From NCBI RefSeq assembly GCF_965222285.1, contig NZ_OZ244942.1:744001-808000 (forward strand): a stretch of DNA of 64,000 bases, written 5' to 3'. Below, one piece after another: positions 26,813 to 34,550 of the stretch. Source of the stretch: Tepidicaulis sp002389665 (GTDB lineage: Bacteria; Pseudomonadota; Alphaproteobacteria; Parvibaculales; Parvibaculaceae). Position 1 is the stretch's first letter. Every line of letters starts with the position of its first letter. The position numbers and the translations under genes were made by a program. Under the pieces are notes generated by a model that saw nothing but the letters and a program-made list of their open reading frames with translations, searched no databases and had not been told where the DNA came from.

Positions 26813-26997
26813 ATCCCATCTCCAAGGCTGCAATATTGTTAGGGGACAATTAGCACGCGCGAAGACGGGGCGAAAGCCGTTCGCCGGAACCGGCTTTGCG
26901 CTTTTGGGAGAATCAAGGGCGCCCTTGCGGCAGAAGGAGCCGGCCCGGTGCCGGTGAAGGGCTCGACAGCGCCTTTTTCTCATGCTCGACTAGGCAC

Positions 26998-28353
26998 ATG
27001 GAGAATATCGATCAGGAAACCATAAGCGAGTTCGCCGGGACGGCGGAGACTTGGCTCGAACGTCTTCTGGTTTGGGGACGGGAGGAATTTCTCAGTCTCG
27101 ATATGGCCGCCGCGCTTGGCGCCATCGCCCTGGCCGCAGCTATCTTCTGGGCGGCCCGCAAATGGGCGCTGCCGCCGCTGGAAGCCGCCGTCGGCAAGAT
27201 CAGGGCAGGGTACTGGGTGCATCTGCGTTTGCAGCGTCTGGCCGAACTTGTGCCGGCGCTTGCCGCCTTGCTGGTGCTCGGCACAGTAAATGCCGGGCTT
27301 CAGCAGACCGGTTTCTCGCCGGATATTTCCCGCATCGCGGCCAAGCTCCTGACCGCTTGGATCATCATCAAGATCGTTGTCCTGATTCTGAAAGACTCTG
27401 CCTGGACCCCGGTGCTTGCCGGGTTCGTCTGGGGCGTGACGGCGCTTGCCATCGTCGGCTGGCTCGACCCCTTGATGGGGGTGATGGATCAGGTGGGTTT
27501 TTCCATCGGTGAATTCCGCTTGTCGCTGCTCGGCATCGTGCAGGCCGCGCTGCTCTTCGCGGTGCTGATGTGGGTGGCCGCGCTTATTGCCAGAGTATTG
27601 GAAAACCGGCTGGGGCGGCTCGCCGGTATCACGCCCTCGGCGCGCGTGCTTGTCGGCAAGATTATTCATATTCTCTTTCTCGTCTTTGCCGGGATGGTGG
27701 CGCTGACGAGTGTCGGCATCGATTTCACAGCTATTGCCGTCTTTTCCGGGGCGGTGGGCGTTGGCATCGGCTTCGGTTTGCAAAAAGTCGTCTCCAATCT
27801 CATTAGCGGGATCATTCTTCTGCTCGACCGCTCTATCAAGCCGGGCGATGTGATCGAGATCGGTGACGCCTATGGCTGGATCGAAAAGCTGGGCGCGCGC
27901 TATGTCGCCATCATCACCCGGGACGGCAAGGAATTTCTCATTCCCAATGAAGACCTGATCACGCAGCAGGTGATCAACTGGTCTTACACGGACAAGGTGG
28001 TGCGCTTTAAAATCGGAGTGGGTATTTCCTACCGCTCCGATGTACGCAAAGCCATGGACCTGATGCTGGAGGCGGCGAACGGGATCGACCGTATTCTGAA
28101 GGACCCGCCGCCTGCCGTGCGCCTTGTGGGGTTCGGCGACAGCTCCGTCGATCTGGAGCTGCGCATCTGGCTGAAAGACCCGGAAAGCGGCACGGTCAAT
28201 GCGATGAGTGATGCGCGGCTGCGCATCTGGGATCTCTTCCACGAAAACGGGATCGAATTCCCGTTCCCGCAGCGCGATCTGCATATCGTTTCGGCAGAGG
28301 GGCTCGAAACGATCATGCAGCGCGCCAGGCAAGGCGGTGCCGAAACGCCTTAA
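26998..28353 (+). CDS. MscS-family mechanosensitive ion channel
   Basis: 451 residues with about six or seven membrane helices. The pore helix and beta-domain signature is GAVGVGIGFGLQKVVSNLISG, followed by KPGDVIEIGDAYGWIEKLGARY and LIPNEDLITQQVINWS. An inner-membrane channel releasing solutes on hypo-osmotic shock. The four extra N-terminal helices make it a mid-sized MscS. Its stop overlaps the convergent TpsB gene by 4 bp. Confidence 0.92.
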   Translation: MENIDQETISEFAGTAETWLERLLVWGREEFLSLDMAAALGAIALAAAIFWAARKWALPPLEAAVGKIRAGYWVHLRLQRLAELVPALAALLVLGTVNAGLQQTGFSPDISRIAAKLLTAWIIIKIVVLILKDSAWTPVLAGFVWGVTALAIVGWLDPLMGVMDQVGFSIGEFRLSLLGIVQAALLFAVLMWVAALIARVLENRLGRLAGITPSARVLVGKIIHILFLVFAGMVALTSVGIDFTAIAVFSGAVGVGIGFGLQKVVSNLISGIILLLDRSIKPGDVIEIGDAYGWIEKLGARYVAIITRDGKEFLIPNEDLITQQVINWSYTDKVVRFKIGVGISYRSDVRKAMDLMLEAANGIDRILKDPPPAVRLVGFGDSSVDLELRIWLKDPESGTVNAMSDARLRIWDLFHENGIEFPFPQRDLHIVSAEGLETIMQRARQGGAETP

Positions 28354-30092
28354 GTGTTGAAATTCCAGCTCAGGCGGATATTGATCCGCCCGTCGCGCGA
28401 GCCGGTTTCGATATCGGCATCTCCCAGCGGATAGGCATATTCGATCCCAAGCCGGTAATGCTTCGTGTCGGATATATCGAAACCGATAACGGCCGATGTC
28501 AGATCGTGCTCGATCGAAATGTCGTTGAAGCGGGTATGGGCCGTATCGGCGAGCACATAAGGCTCGAACGTTTGCAGCCAGGCAATGCCGAGCGGCTGTA
28601 TATAGCGCAGCTCGACATCGCCGGCATAACCGTAATCCCCTTCCGCCTGACCGTCCGGATAGGCGCGGCCGAAACGGGCGCCGCCGTAATTGCCCCGTTC
28701 CGGGCTCGGCAGCCTGTCATTCGACCAGAAGCCGGCTGCCCGCGCCGTCACGCGCCAGCGCTCGGCAATTTGCTCGGCCCAGCGGCTGTTCGCGGCAAGG
28801 CGCGTGAACTCCGTGTCCTCTGCCTGCTGGCTGGTGACGCCACCCAGGGAGACCGTGTTGCGGTTTTCGCCGAGATCGACGCCCTGGCGGATTTCCCCGC
28901 TAAGCTCCACCAGCCGCTCCCGGCTGATGAGGCGCAGCGCGCTGTTGAGTTCCGCGGCGGTATACCGCAACTCCTGCTGCGCGCGCACCGATGGCTGGCC
29001 GGGAAGCGAGAACGTGTAATTCGATTCTTCATCGTAATAGTCGATACCGCCCGCGACATTCCACGTCTTTTCCCGCCGGAGGATCAGAGGATAGGCAAGG
29101 CCGATATGATATTTGTTGCGAACCTTATCTTCATTGACATTGATCGCTTGTCCCAGCACGAAGACCTGATCGTCGTCCTCGCCTTCGAAACGGTTGGCGT
29201 TGAGCGTGATGCGCAATCCGTCCGTTCCGATCTCCTGCTGATACTCGGCGGCATAATATTCTTCATCCTCGATCGGCGCGAGCGCGGCAAGAGAGAGCTG
29301 CTCACCGAAAGGCGTGTGCCCTTGCGTGCTGACATTGGCGAGCAGCAGGAAATCGTCTTCATCCCCGCCATCGAGCGAGCCGCCGAAACCGAAGCGCTTG
29401 ATCTCTTTTTCCTCCACGCGCAAGGTCGTTGCGCCATTGGCGGTGCGCGGCACCGGCGCGCGCATGGTCAGCTTGGCGCCGGGGATACGTTCCATAAGCT
29501 GGGTATAGCGCTCGAAGGTCGCGCGGGTGAGCGGCACTTCTCCGATCAGCCGGTCCGCAAGGTCGGCAACGCGCTCCGCCACCGCTTCGTTCTCGATCTC
29601 GATTTCCGTGCGCACGATATGGCCTTCGACAATGACGATCGTGACGACACCGTCCGCAAAATTATTTTCAGGCAGATAAGCGTAGGAAAGCGGATAGCCG
29701 GCCTCCTGATAGCGCTGCGTGATCTTGCGCGCGGCAAGGGCGAGATCTGCGAGCCGGGCTTCCTTGCCCACCAGGTGCTTGAGGTCCTGGGCAAGCAATT
29801 CGAGGTCGAACACGCTGCCACCCAGAAACTTGATATGAGAAACGGGGATCACCGTCTCCGCATCGAGCCCTTCTTGGGCATCCGGCAGATTGACTTCGGC
29901 TCCCTCGCGGTCGAGCGGAATGTCAAGTGCATCGCGCAATTGCGGCGATGTTGTCGGCTGTTTGTCGTCGATGACGGCGGGCAGGTCGTCGGCAAGAACG
30001 GGCGTGTTCAACCCACCGAGCAGCAATCCTGCAATGACGGTGCGCGCGCTTGCATTGACTGCGCTGCGCAGTTTCATGGGCCTATTTGGCAT
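28350..30092 (-). CDS. ShlB/FhaC/HecB-family (TpsB) outer-membrane secretion protein
   Basis: 580 residues. Signal peptide to about residue 35 (TPVLA before DD); POTRA domains at about 82-158 and 160-233; then a 16-strand-type barrel (about 235-580) ending in RLSWNFNT. The loop-6 motif, normally VRGF/Y, appears as FGRAY (474-478) followed by GDYGYAGDVELRY. TpsB proteins export a TpsA partner across the outer membrane. Here the genes upstream on the same strand encode two glycine-rich lipoproteins instead of a TpsA. ATG 30092 has a very strong GGGAGGGGGG site. Confidence 0.87.
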   Translation of the reverse strand: MPNRPMKLRSAVNASARTVIAGLLLGGLNTPVLADDLPAVIDDKQPTTSPQLRDALDIPLDREGAEVNLPDAQEGLDAETVIPVSHIKFLGGSVFDLELLAQDLKHLVGKEARLADLALAARKITQRYQEAGYPLSYAYLPENNFADGVVTIVIVEGHIVRTEIEIENEAVAERVADLADRLIGEVPLTRATFERYTQLMERIPGAKLTMRAPVPRTANGATTLRVEEKEIKRFGFGGSLDGGDEDDFLLLANVSTQGHTPFGEQLSLAALAPIEDEEYYAAEYQQEIGTDGLRITLNANRFEGEDDDQVFVLGQAINVNEDKVRNKYHIGLAYPLILRREKTWNVAGGIDYYDEESNYTFSLPGQPSVRAQQELRYTAAELNSALRLISRERLVELSGEIRQGVDLGENRNTVSLGGVTSQQAEDTEFTRLAANSRWAEQIAERWRVTARAAGFWSNDRLPSPERGNYGGARFGRAYPDGQAEGDYGYAGDVELRYIQPLGIAWLQTFEPYVLADTAHTRFNDISIEHDLTSAVIGFDISDTKHYRLGIEYAYPLGDADIETGSRDGRINIRLSWNFNT

Positions 30093-30177
30093 ACCGGTCC
30101 CCCCTCCCAAGGTCGCCGCGTCCAGACCATTGTGCCGGTTATGGCTGGATTTACAACAATACAGATTTTATGAAAGG

Positions 30178-30207
30178 GGCGCCGGCTCTGCATGCAAAGC
30201 CGGCGCC
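30178..30207 (-). terminator. Hairpin between lipoprotein gene 1 and tpsB
   Basis: Perfect 10-bp GC-rich stem (30178-30187 with 30198-30207), 33 bp after the lipoprotein stop. Only a weak U-rich tract follows on the minus strand, so some read-through into the transporter gene is plausible. Confidence 0.55.
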
Positions 30208-30240
30208 TTCAGGATGTGTCATGTGGAGAGCATCACGCGC

Positions 30241-31521
30241 TTAAAGCCCGCCGGTAAGACCGCCCAGCAGGCCGCCAAGCAACCCGCCAACGGCGCCGCC
30301 GTCTTCACCGTCTCCTGTGCCGGTGTCGCCGCCAAGGCCGCCATCGAGACCGCCGCCCAGCAGGCCGCCGCTCTCACCGCCGCTGCCGCCGGTCAGTGTG
30401 CCGGTGAGCCCGCCGGTAAGACCGCCAAGCAGTTGCGTGCCGCCATCAAGGCCTGTACCGCCGTCTGAATCGCCGCCGGATAGGCCACCAGTCAGGCCGC
30501 TCGTCAGATTGCCGGCCAGATCACCCGAAAGTCCATCGGAGAGCCCGCCGGAGAGTAGGCCGCCGCCGCTCTCGCCGCTGCTCAGCAAGCCGCCGGTTGC
30601 CGAGACGAGCCCGCCGCTGCTTTCGAGCGTGGTCCCCAGACCTGAAAGCGCTGCATGTTGATTGCCGAGTTGGCCGCTCAATTCACCGCCAAGGGCAACC
30701 ACCGCGCCGCCGCTTTTGTCGAGAAGGCCGCCAAGCGCGGGGCCGATGACCAAAGCGGCGCCGACCGACTGCGTGGTATCTTCTGTTTTGATGACAAGCG
30801 GGCGAACGACGCCGGTCAGCTCGGTTGTCAGGCCGGTAAGCTGTGCATCTTCGGCGGTGAACTCAAGCGCGAGACCATTGCTGGTTTGCGTAATTTTCCC
30901 GCCAAGATCGCCGACCGTGCCGCCGAGTTTGGTAAGCGCGCCGGTTGTCTCATCGACCTGCATGAAGACGGGCAGAGTGTTGAGCGCGGTAACCGTGTTG
31001 CCTGCCTCCGTGACCGCTTCACCGGTTTCAGCGGCGGTACCCGCCGCGCCGGCAAGCGTGGTGCCGAGCGCATTGTCGTTTTCGCTCAGATTTCCAAGGC
31101 CGTCATTGAGGCCCGTGCTCAGTGCATTGATGCCTTCGCCAAGCTCGATAATGATACCGCCTGTACCGCTCGTCACTGCACCGATAAGCGGCACTTCCTG
31201 CTGGCTGATGCCTTCGCCGATCACTGTGACCGTATCGCCGATGCTGCCCGTCGTGTCGCCTGCGGACTGGATAAGGTTTTCGGTGGCAAGCGTCGCCGCT
31301 TCGCCGCCGCCGGATCCGCCGCCTGAGCCGCTTCCTGGCAGCCCGCCGGACCCGCCATCGCCGGAACCATTATTATTGTTGGAGCTGCTGCTATCCGTGC
31401 CCGATCCGCCAAGGGCATGGGTCGAATCGGTGCTGCCCGCGCAGCCTGCAAGAAGAAGAGGCAGGCCGCATAAAGCGGCAAGAAAGGGGGAAGATCGGAA
31501 AACTTGCTTTCGTTCAATCAT
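30241..31521 (-). CDS. Glycine-rich repeat lipoprotein 1, candidate TpsB substrate
   Basis: 426 residues. Signal peptide with lipobox LLAGC (Cys27; +2 residue Ala, so outer-membrane sorting is likely by the E. coli rule). A Ser/Asn/Gly spacer (30-75), a conserved core (about 80-315) with TLPVFMQV (183-190) and ALVIGP (256-261), and a Gly/Leu tail of GL(T/S)GGL-like repeats (about 316-426). The core is clearly homologous to the product of the next gene upstream (31825-33045). I recognise no enzymatic motif and no TPS domain. Automated pipelines may call such proteins collagen-like, but Gly-X-Y triplets are not regular. ATG 31521 has a CAGGAG site. Confidence 0.75.
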   Translation of the reverse strand: MIERKQVFRSSPFLAALCGLPLLLAGCAGSTDSTHALGGSGTDSSSSNNNNGSGDGGSGGLPGSGSGGGSGGGEAATLATENLIQSAGDTTGSIGDTVTVIGEGISQQEVPLIGAVTSGTGGIIIELGEGINALSTGLNDGLGNLSENDNALGTTLAGAAGTAAETGEAVTEAGNTVTALNTLPVFMQVDETTGALTKLGGTVGDLGGKITQTSNGLALEFTAEDAQLTGLTTELTGVVRPLVIKTEDTTQSVGAALVIGPALGGLLDKSGGAVVALGGELSGQLGNQHAALSGLGTTLESSGGLVSATGGLLSSGESGGGLLSGGLSDGLSGDLAGNLTSGLTGGLSGGDSDGGTGLDGGTQLLGGLTGGLTGTLTGGSGGESGGLLGGGLDGGLGGDTGTGDGEDGGAVGGLLGGLLGGLTGGL

Positions 31522-31824
31522 GGCCGACTCCTGCATCACTAATGATCAGAACAATCAGCATCCGGAGCAGAACGCCCGCTTTCCGGTGCTGACCCCTAAC
31601 CGCCTCTACAGAAGCAGCCGAACCCGGAAAAATGGTGCCGTGATAAATCGCGAAGATCAATCTCTTTAATAAATCACCGGTTTCATTTTTTGCAATTGGC
31701 AAAACCGGTATGTTTAACGCGCGGTTTTGGAATAACGCTTTTCACTGATTTACAATCGGGCACAACGAATAGGGGCCGGCAGGCGGTGCGGGCGGCGTAT
31801 CGTTGCCGCCCGCGCTATTTCTTA
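31522..31824 (-). promoter_or_regulatory. AT-rich spacer between the two lipoprotein genes with inverted repeat
   Basis: About 300 bp, lower in GC than its surroundings. An inverted repeat pairs ACCGGTTT (31676-31683) with AAACCGGT (31702-31709), with an inner TTTTGC/GCAAAA pair. A 9-bp GC hairpin (31788-31796 with 31805-31813) directly after the stop of lipoprotein 2 could end its transcript. It suggests lipoprotein 1 has its own promoter. Confidence 0.45.
31788..31813 (-). terminator. Hairpin after lipoprotein gene 2
   Basis: Perfect 9-bp stem with an 8-base loop, 12 bp beyond the stop at 31825. No U-tract follows on the minus strand. Confidence 0.45.
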
Positions 31825-33045
31825 CTATTGATCGCTGCCGCTAAGGCCGCCGGTCAGCCCGCTGATGAGGCGGGTCACTGGATCGGCTTCTTCGCCGTCT
31901 TCGCTGCCGCCGCTGAGGCCGCCCGTCAGTCCGCCGACAAGGCCGGTAACGGGATCGGCGCCTTCACCGCCGACAAGGCCGGTAAGCTGATCGGTGGGAA
32001 GACCGCCTTCCGTCAAACCGCCCAAGAGATCGTCCGTCGGCAAACCGCTATCCGTGAGCTGACCGAGCACGGCATCCGTTGGAAGGCCCGCGCCTTCCCC
32101 GCCGCTCAGCGCGGCCAGCAGCGTGTCGGTCGGCAAACCGCCGCCCGCCAGGCCGCCGCCTGACCCTTCGCCGGAGGAGATGAAGCCGCCTGTGTCACGG
32201 ACCAGCGCGCCGACACCTCCGACGGACTTACCAACGCCCGCGAATGCGATGTTCTGAGCGGTGAGTTCATCGCCAGCCATGATGATGGCACCGCCGGCCT
32301 CGCCCAATGCTTCGCTTCCCATGGGGCCGATGACAAGTGCATCACCGACCTTCCTTGTGGTGCCCTCCACGTTAGCCACAACGGGCCGGATCGCTGCGGT
32401 CAGCTGAACGCCTGCGCTGCCGAGGGGGCTGTTCGGATCTTCGAACTGAAGGGCCAATCCTTCCGCTTCTTCGGAAAACGTGAGGCCAACAGCGCTCACG
32501 TTCTCGCCGATCATGGTGAGGGCGCCGGAATTTTCTTCAACTTGCATAAAGACCGGCAAGGTATCGAGTGCACTAATCAACTCACCGGTTGCCGTAACGG
32601 CGCCTCCGGTTTCCGCAACCGCGCGGGTTCCGCGATAGGCGGTAGTCCCAACCGCGTTGTCATTGGTGCCGAGTTCTCCAAGCCCCTGGTCAAGCGCGAA
32701 GGTAGCCTGATAAAGGCTCGTCCCGCCGGACCTCGCTACATCCAACACAGGGTCTCTCAACTCATCTTCGATGGGCAAGTCTTCCTGGCTGACGGCGAAG
32801 CTAGCCAACAAAAGGGTCTGACCAACACCTTCAGTAACAGTAGCTGCATCTTGGAAGATATTTTCCGTCGCTTGCGTTTCGGCCGCAGGCGATGCACCGC
32901 CGCCGCCGCTACCACCGCTATCTCCGACGCTGGCGCCAGGGCCGTCGGAGCTGCTGCCGCAAGCGGCAAGCGTAAATGAAATTGCAAGGGCCAATGGCGC
33001 TGCGCGCCACAAAGAATGCCCAAAGAGGGTAAAGGTCGTGCGCAT
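31825..33045 (-). CDS. Glycine-rich repeat lipoprotein 2, paralogue of lipoprotein 1
   Basis: 406 residues. Lipobox TLAAC (Cys29, +2 Gly). After a Gly/Ser spacer, the core (about 60-290) shares TLPVFMQV (163-169 region) and ALVIGP (236-241) with lipoprotein 1. The tail is periodic: GLPTD at about 303, 320, 334 and 348, then DPVT plus GLTGGLSG twice (about 364-379 and 388-403). No catalytic motif seen. Its ATG follows GGAGGAG at good spacing. First gene of the lipoprotein-lipoprotein-TpsB series; likely exported and perhaps surface-exposed. Confidence 0.75.
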   Translation of the reverse strand: MRTTFTLFGHSLWRAAPLALAISFTLAACGSSSDGPGASVGDSGGSGGGGASPAAETQATENIFQDAATVTEGVGQTLLLASFAVSQEDLPIEDELRDPVLDVARSGGTSLYQATFALDQGLGELGTNDNAVGTTAYRGTRAVAETGGAVTATGELISALDTLPVFMQVEENSGALTMIGENVSAVGLTFSEEAEGLALQFEDPNSPLGSAGVQLTAAIRPVVANVEGTTRKVGDALVIGPMGSEALGEAGGAIIMAGDELTAQNIAFAGVGKSVGGVGALVRDTGGFISSGEGSGGGLAGGGLPTDTLLAALSGGEGAGLPTDAVLGQLTDSGLPTDDLLGGLTEGGLPTDQLTGLVGGEGADPVTGLVGGLTGGLSGGSEDGEEADPVTRLISGLTGGLSGSDQ

Positions 33046-33360
33046 GGTAATCTCCTCCGCTTCGTACCGTGAGTGTTGCCGCGCCTAATGGCACGGCGGT
33101 CCCGTACGCCTCACGTTCGGCTTCCATCTCTGGAAGCTTTTCCATGCCCCAGCTGCACCATGCAGCTCCCCTCATGGAAGATTCTTTAGCAGGAAAAATT
33201 TGTTGGCTACAAGATTGTAGGCGGCGAAAAAATTCCCTGTGCGGAAGGTCTGGAACTTTCGCGGATTTGCGGCGTTTGTTGCGTCTTGCGAATTTTCAGA
33301 TCGCAAACTAAATGTCTGATTTTTATTACAGATTCAGAATCTGTTAATCTTTATAAAGAC
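33046..33360 (-). promoter_or_regulatory. Promoter region of the lipoprotein/TpsB block with a 17-bp palindrome
   Basis: No gene is visible in this gap, which runs on into the terminator at 33361-33402. The right half is markedly AT-rich. A perfect palindrome, ACAGATTC-A-GAATCTGT, lies at 33328-33344 and is flanked by further A/T runs; it looks like a dimeric regulator site, family unknown. Confidence 0.45.
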
Positions 33361-33402
33361 AAAAAATTGCCCCCGAAACAGACGCTCCGGGGGCAAATTT
33401 TT
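33361..33402. terminator. Bidirectional rho-independent terminator
   Basis: 9-bp stem (33367-33375 with 33388-33396) flanked by A6 on the left and T6 on the right, so it works on both strands. It ends the phosphotransferase transcript (stop at 33424, minus strand) and isolates the lipoprotein block from it. Confidence 0.85.
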
Positions 33403-33423
33403 TGCGATCTGCGATTTTCAATT

Positions 33424-34518
33424 CTACTTTGCGCCGGCCCGCTGTGCGTAATGCCAGCCGAGTTCGGCAAGCGGGCGCACCTGCGCCGCATTCTGCGCAG
33501 CGTTTTCATTCGAGGCCGTGCCGTCGCGCACGCGCCCGACAATGCCCTGTAGGATGCCGGCAAGGCGGAAGAAGTTATACGCGAAGTAATAATCGATATT
33601 CTCGATGCTCTTACGGCCTGTGCGTTCGCAATACATCTGCGTATATTCCTCGCGCGTCGGAATGCCGAGCGCGGGCAAGTCGGCATTGGAAAGGCTCTGT
33701 GTGCCGGGGCTATTACCGCCGCCCGGCATTACCCATTGCATCAGGTGGTAGGTGAAGTCACCCAGTGGATGGCCGAGCGTCGAAAGCTCCCAGTCCAGAA
33801 CGGCGATCACTTTCGGCTCGGTCGGATGCAGGATCATGTTGTCGAGCCGGTAATCGCCATGGACGATACTTGTCGCATCGTCATTGGGGATGTTCTCCGG
33901 CAGCCATTCCATCAGCTTGTTCATCTCCGTCACCGTTTCGGTTTCCGAGGCAACATACTGTTTGGACCAGCGGGAAATCTGCCGGGCGAAATAATTGCCG
34001 GGCTTGCCGAAATCGCCAAGGCCGATCGCTTCGTAGTCGATCATGTGCAGCTTGGCGAGTGTGTCGATCTTGGCTTCGTAAATGGCGCGGCGTTCGGCAG
34101 GCTCATAGCCCGGCAGGAGCGGTTCCCATAGGATGCGCCCTTCCACCATGTCCATAATATAGAACATCGTGCCGATGACGCTTTCATCTTCACAAAGGCA
34201 ATAGGTGCGCGCGACGGGAAAGCCTGCGCCGTAAAGCGCGCTGATAACTTTGTATTCCCGGTCCACGGCATGGGCGGAGGGGAGCAGTTTGCCCGGCGGC
34301 TTGCGGCGCAGCACATATTTCTTTTTCGGTGTGACGAGCTGATAGGTCGGGTTTGATTGCCCGCCCTTGAATTGGCGCACCTCGAGCGGTCCTTCATAGC
34401 CCTCCACATGGGCTTCCATGTAATCGGCCAGGCGCTTTTCGTCGAACTTGTGTTTATCCAGCACTTCCTTCGTGCCGGAAAACATTTCCTGGCGGCTTGC
34501 TTCCCCTTGCTCGCTCAT
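33424..34518 (-). CDS. APH-fold phosphotransferase, ACAD10/11-partner type (copy 2)
   Basis: 364 residues. Shares with copy 1 the segments VRQFKGGQSNPTY, KPPGKLLPSAH, VDREYKV, DFGKPGNYF and the catalytic HGDYRLDN and metal-binding LDWELSTLGHPLGD loops. Predicted to phosphorylate a hydroxyl on a small or CoA-linked substrate. It follows purD by 32 bp on the same strand, so it could be cotranscribed. A GGGAGAG site precedes the ATG. Substrate unknown. Confidence 0.85.
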   Translation of the reverse strand: MSEQGEASRQEMFSGTKEVLDKHKFDEKRLADYMEAHVEGYEGPLEVRQFKGGQSNPTYQLVTPKKKYVLRRKPPGKLLPSAHAVDREYKVISALYGAGFPVARTYCLCEDESVIGTMFYIMDMVEGRILWEPLLPGYEPAERRAIYEAKIDTLAKLHMIDYEAIGLGDFGKPGNYFARQISRWSKQYVASETETVTEMNKLMEWLPENIPNDDATSIVHGDYRLDNMILHPTEPKVIAVLDWELSTLGHPLGDFTYHLMQWVMPGGGNSPGTQSLSNADLPALGIPTREEYTQMYCERTGRKSIENIDYYFAYNFFRLAGILQGIVGRVRDGTASNENAAQNAAQVRPLAELGWHYAQRAGAK

Positions 34519-34550
34519 GTCTCTCTCCCTGATGTAAGCGTTGCGTATTC

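Noticed and set aside
30241..31521. Collagen-like triple helix in lipoprotein 1
   Set aside because: Gly is frequent but not every third residue and Pro is rare, so a collagen helix is unlikely.
30317..31669. Pro/Ser-rich plus-strand open frames over lipoprotein gene 1
   Set aside because: Reverse reading of Gly-rich codons gives Pro/Ser; no start signals or motifs.
31690..32163. Ala-rich plus-strand frame over lipoprotein gene 2
   Set aside because: Mirror of the GLPTD/GGL repeats on the coding strand; the minus-strand gene has a lipobox and a ribosome site.
28350..33045. Contact-dependent inhibition or haemolysin locus
   Set aside because: No large TpsA/CdiA gene, toxin domain or immunity gene is present beside the transporter.
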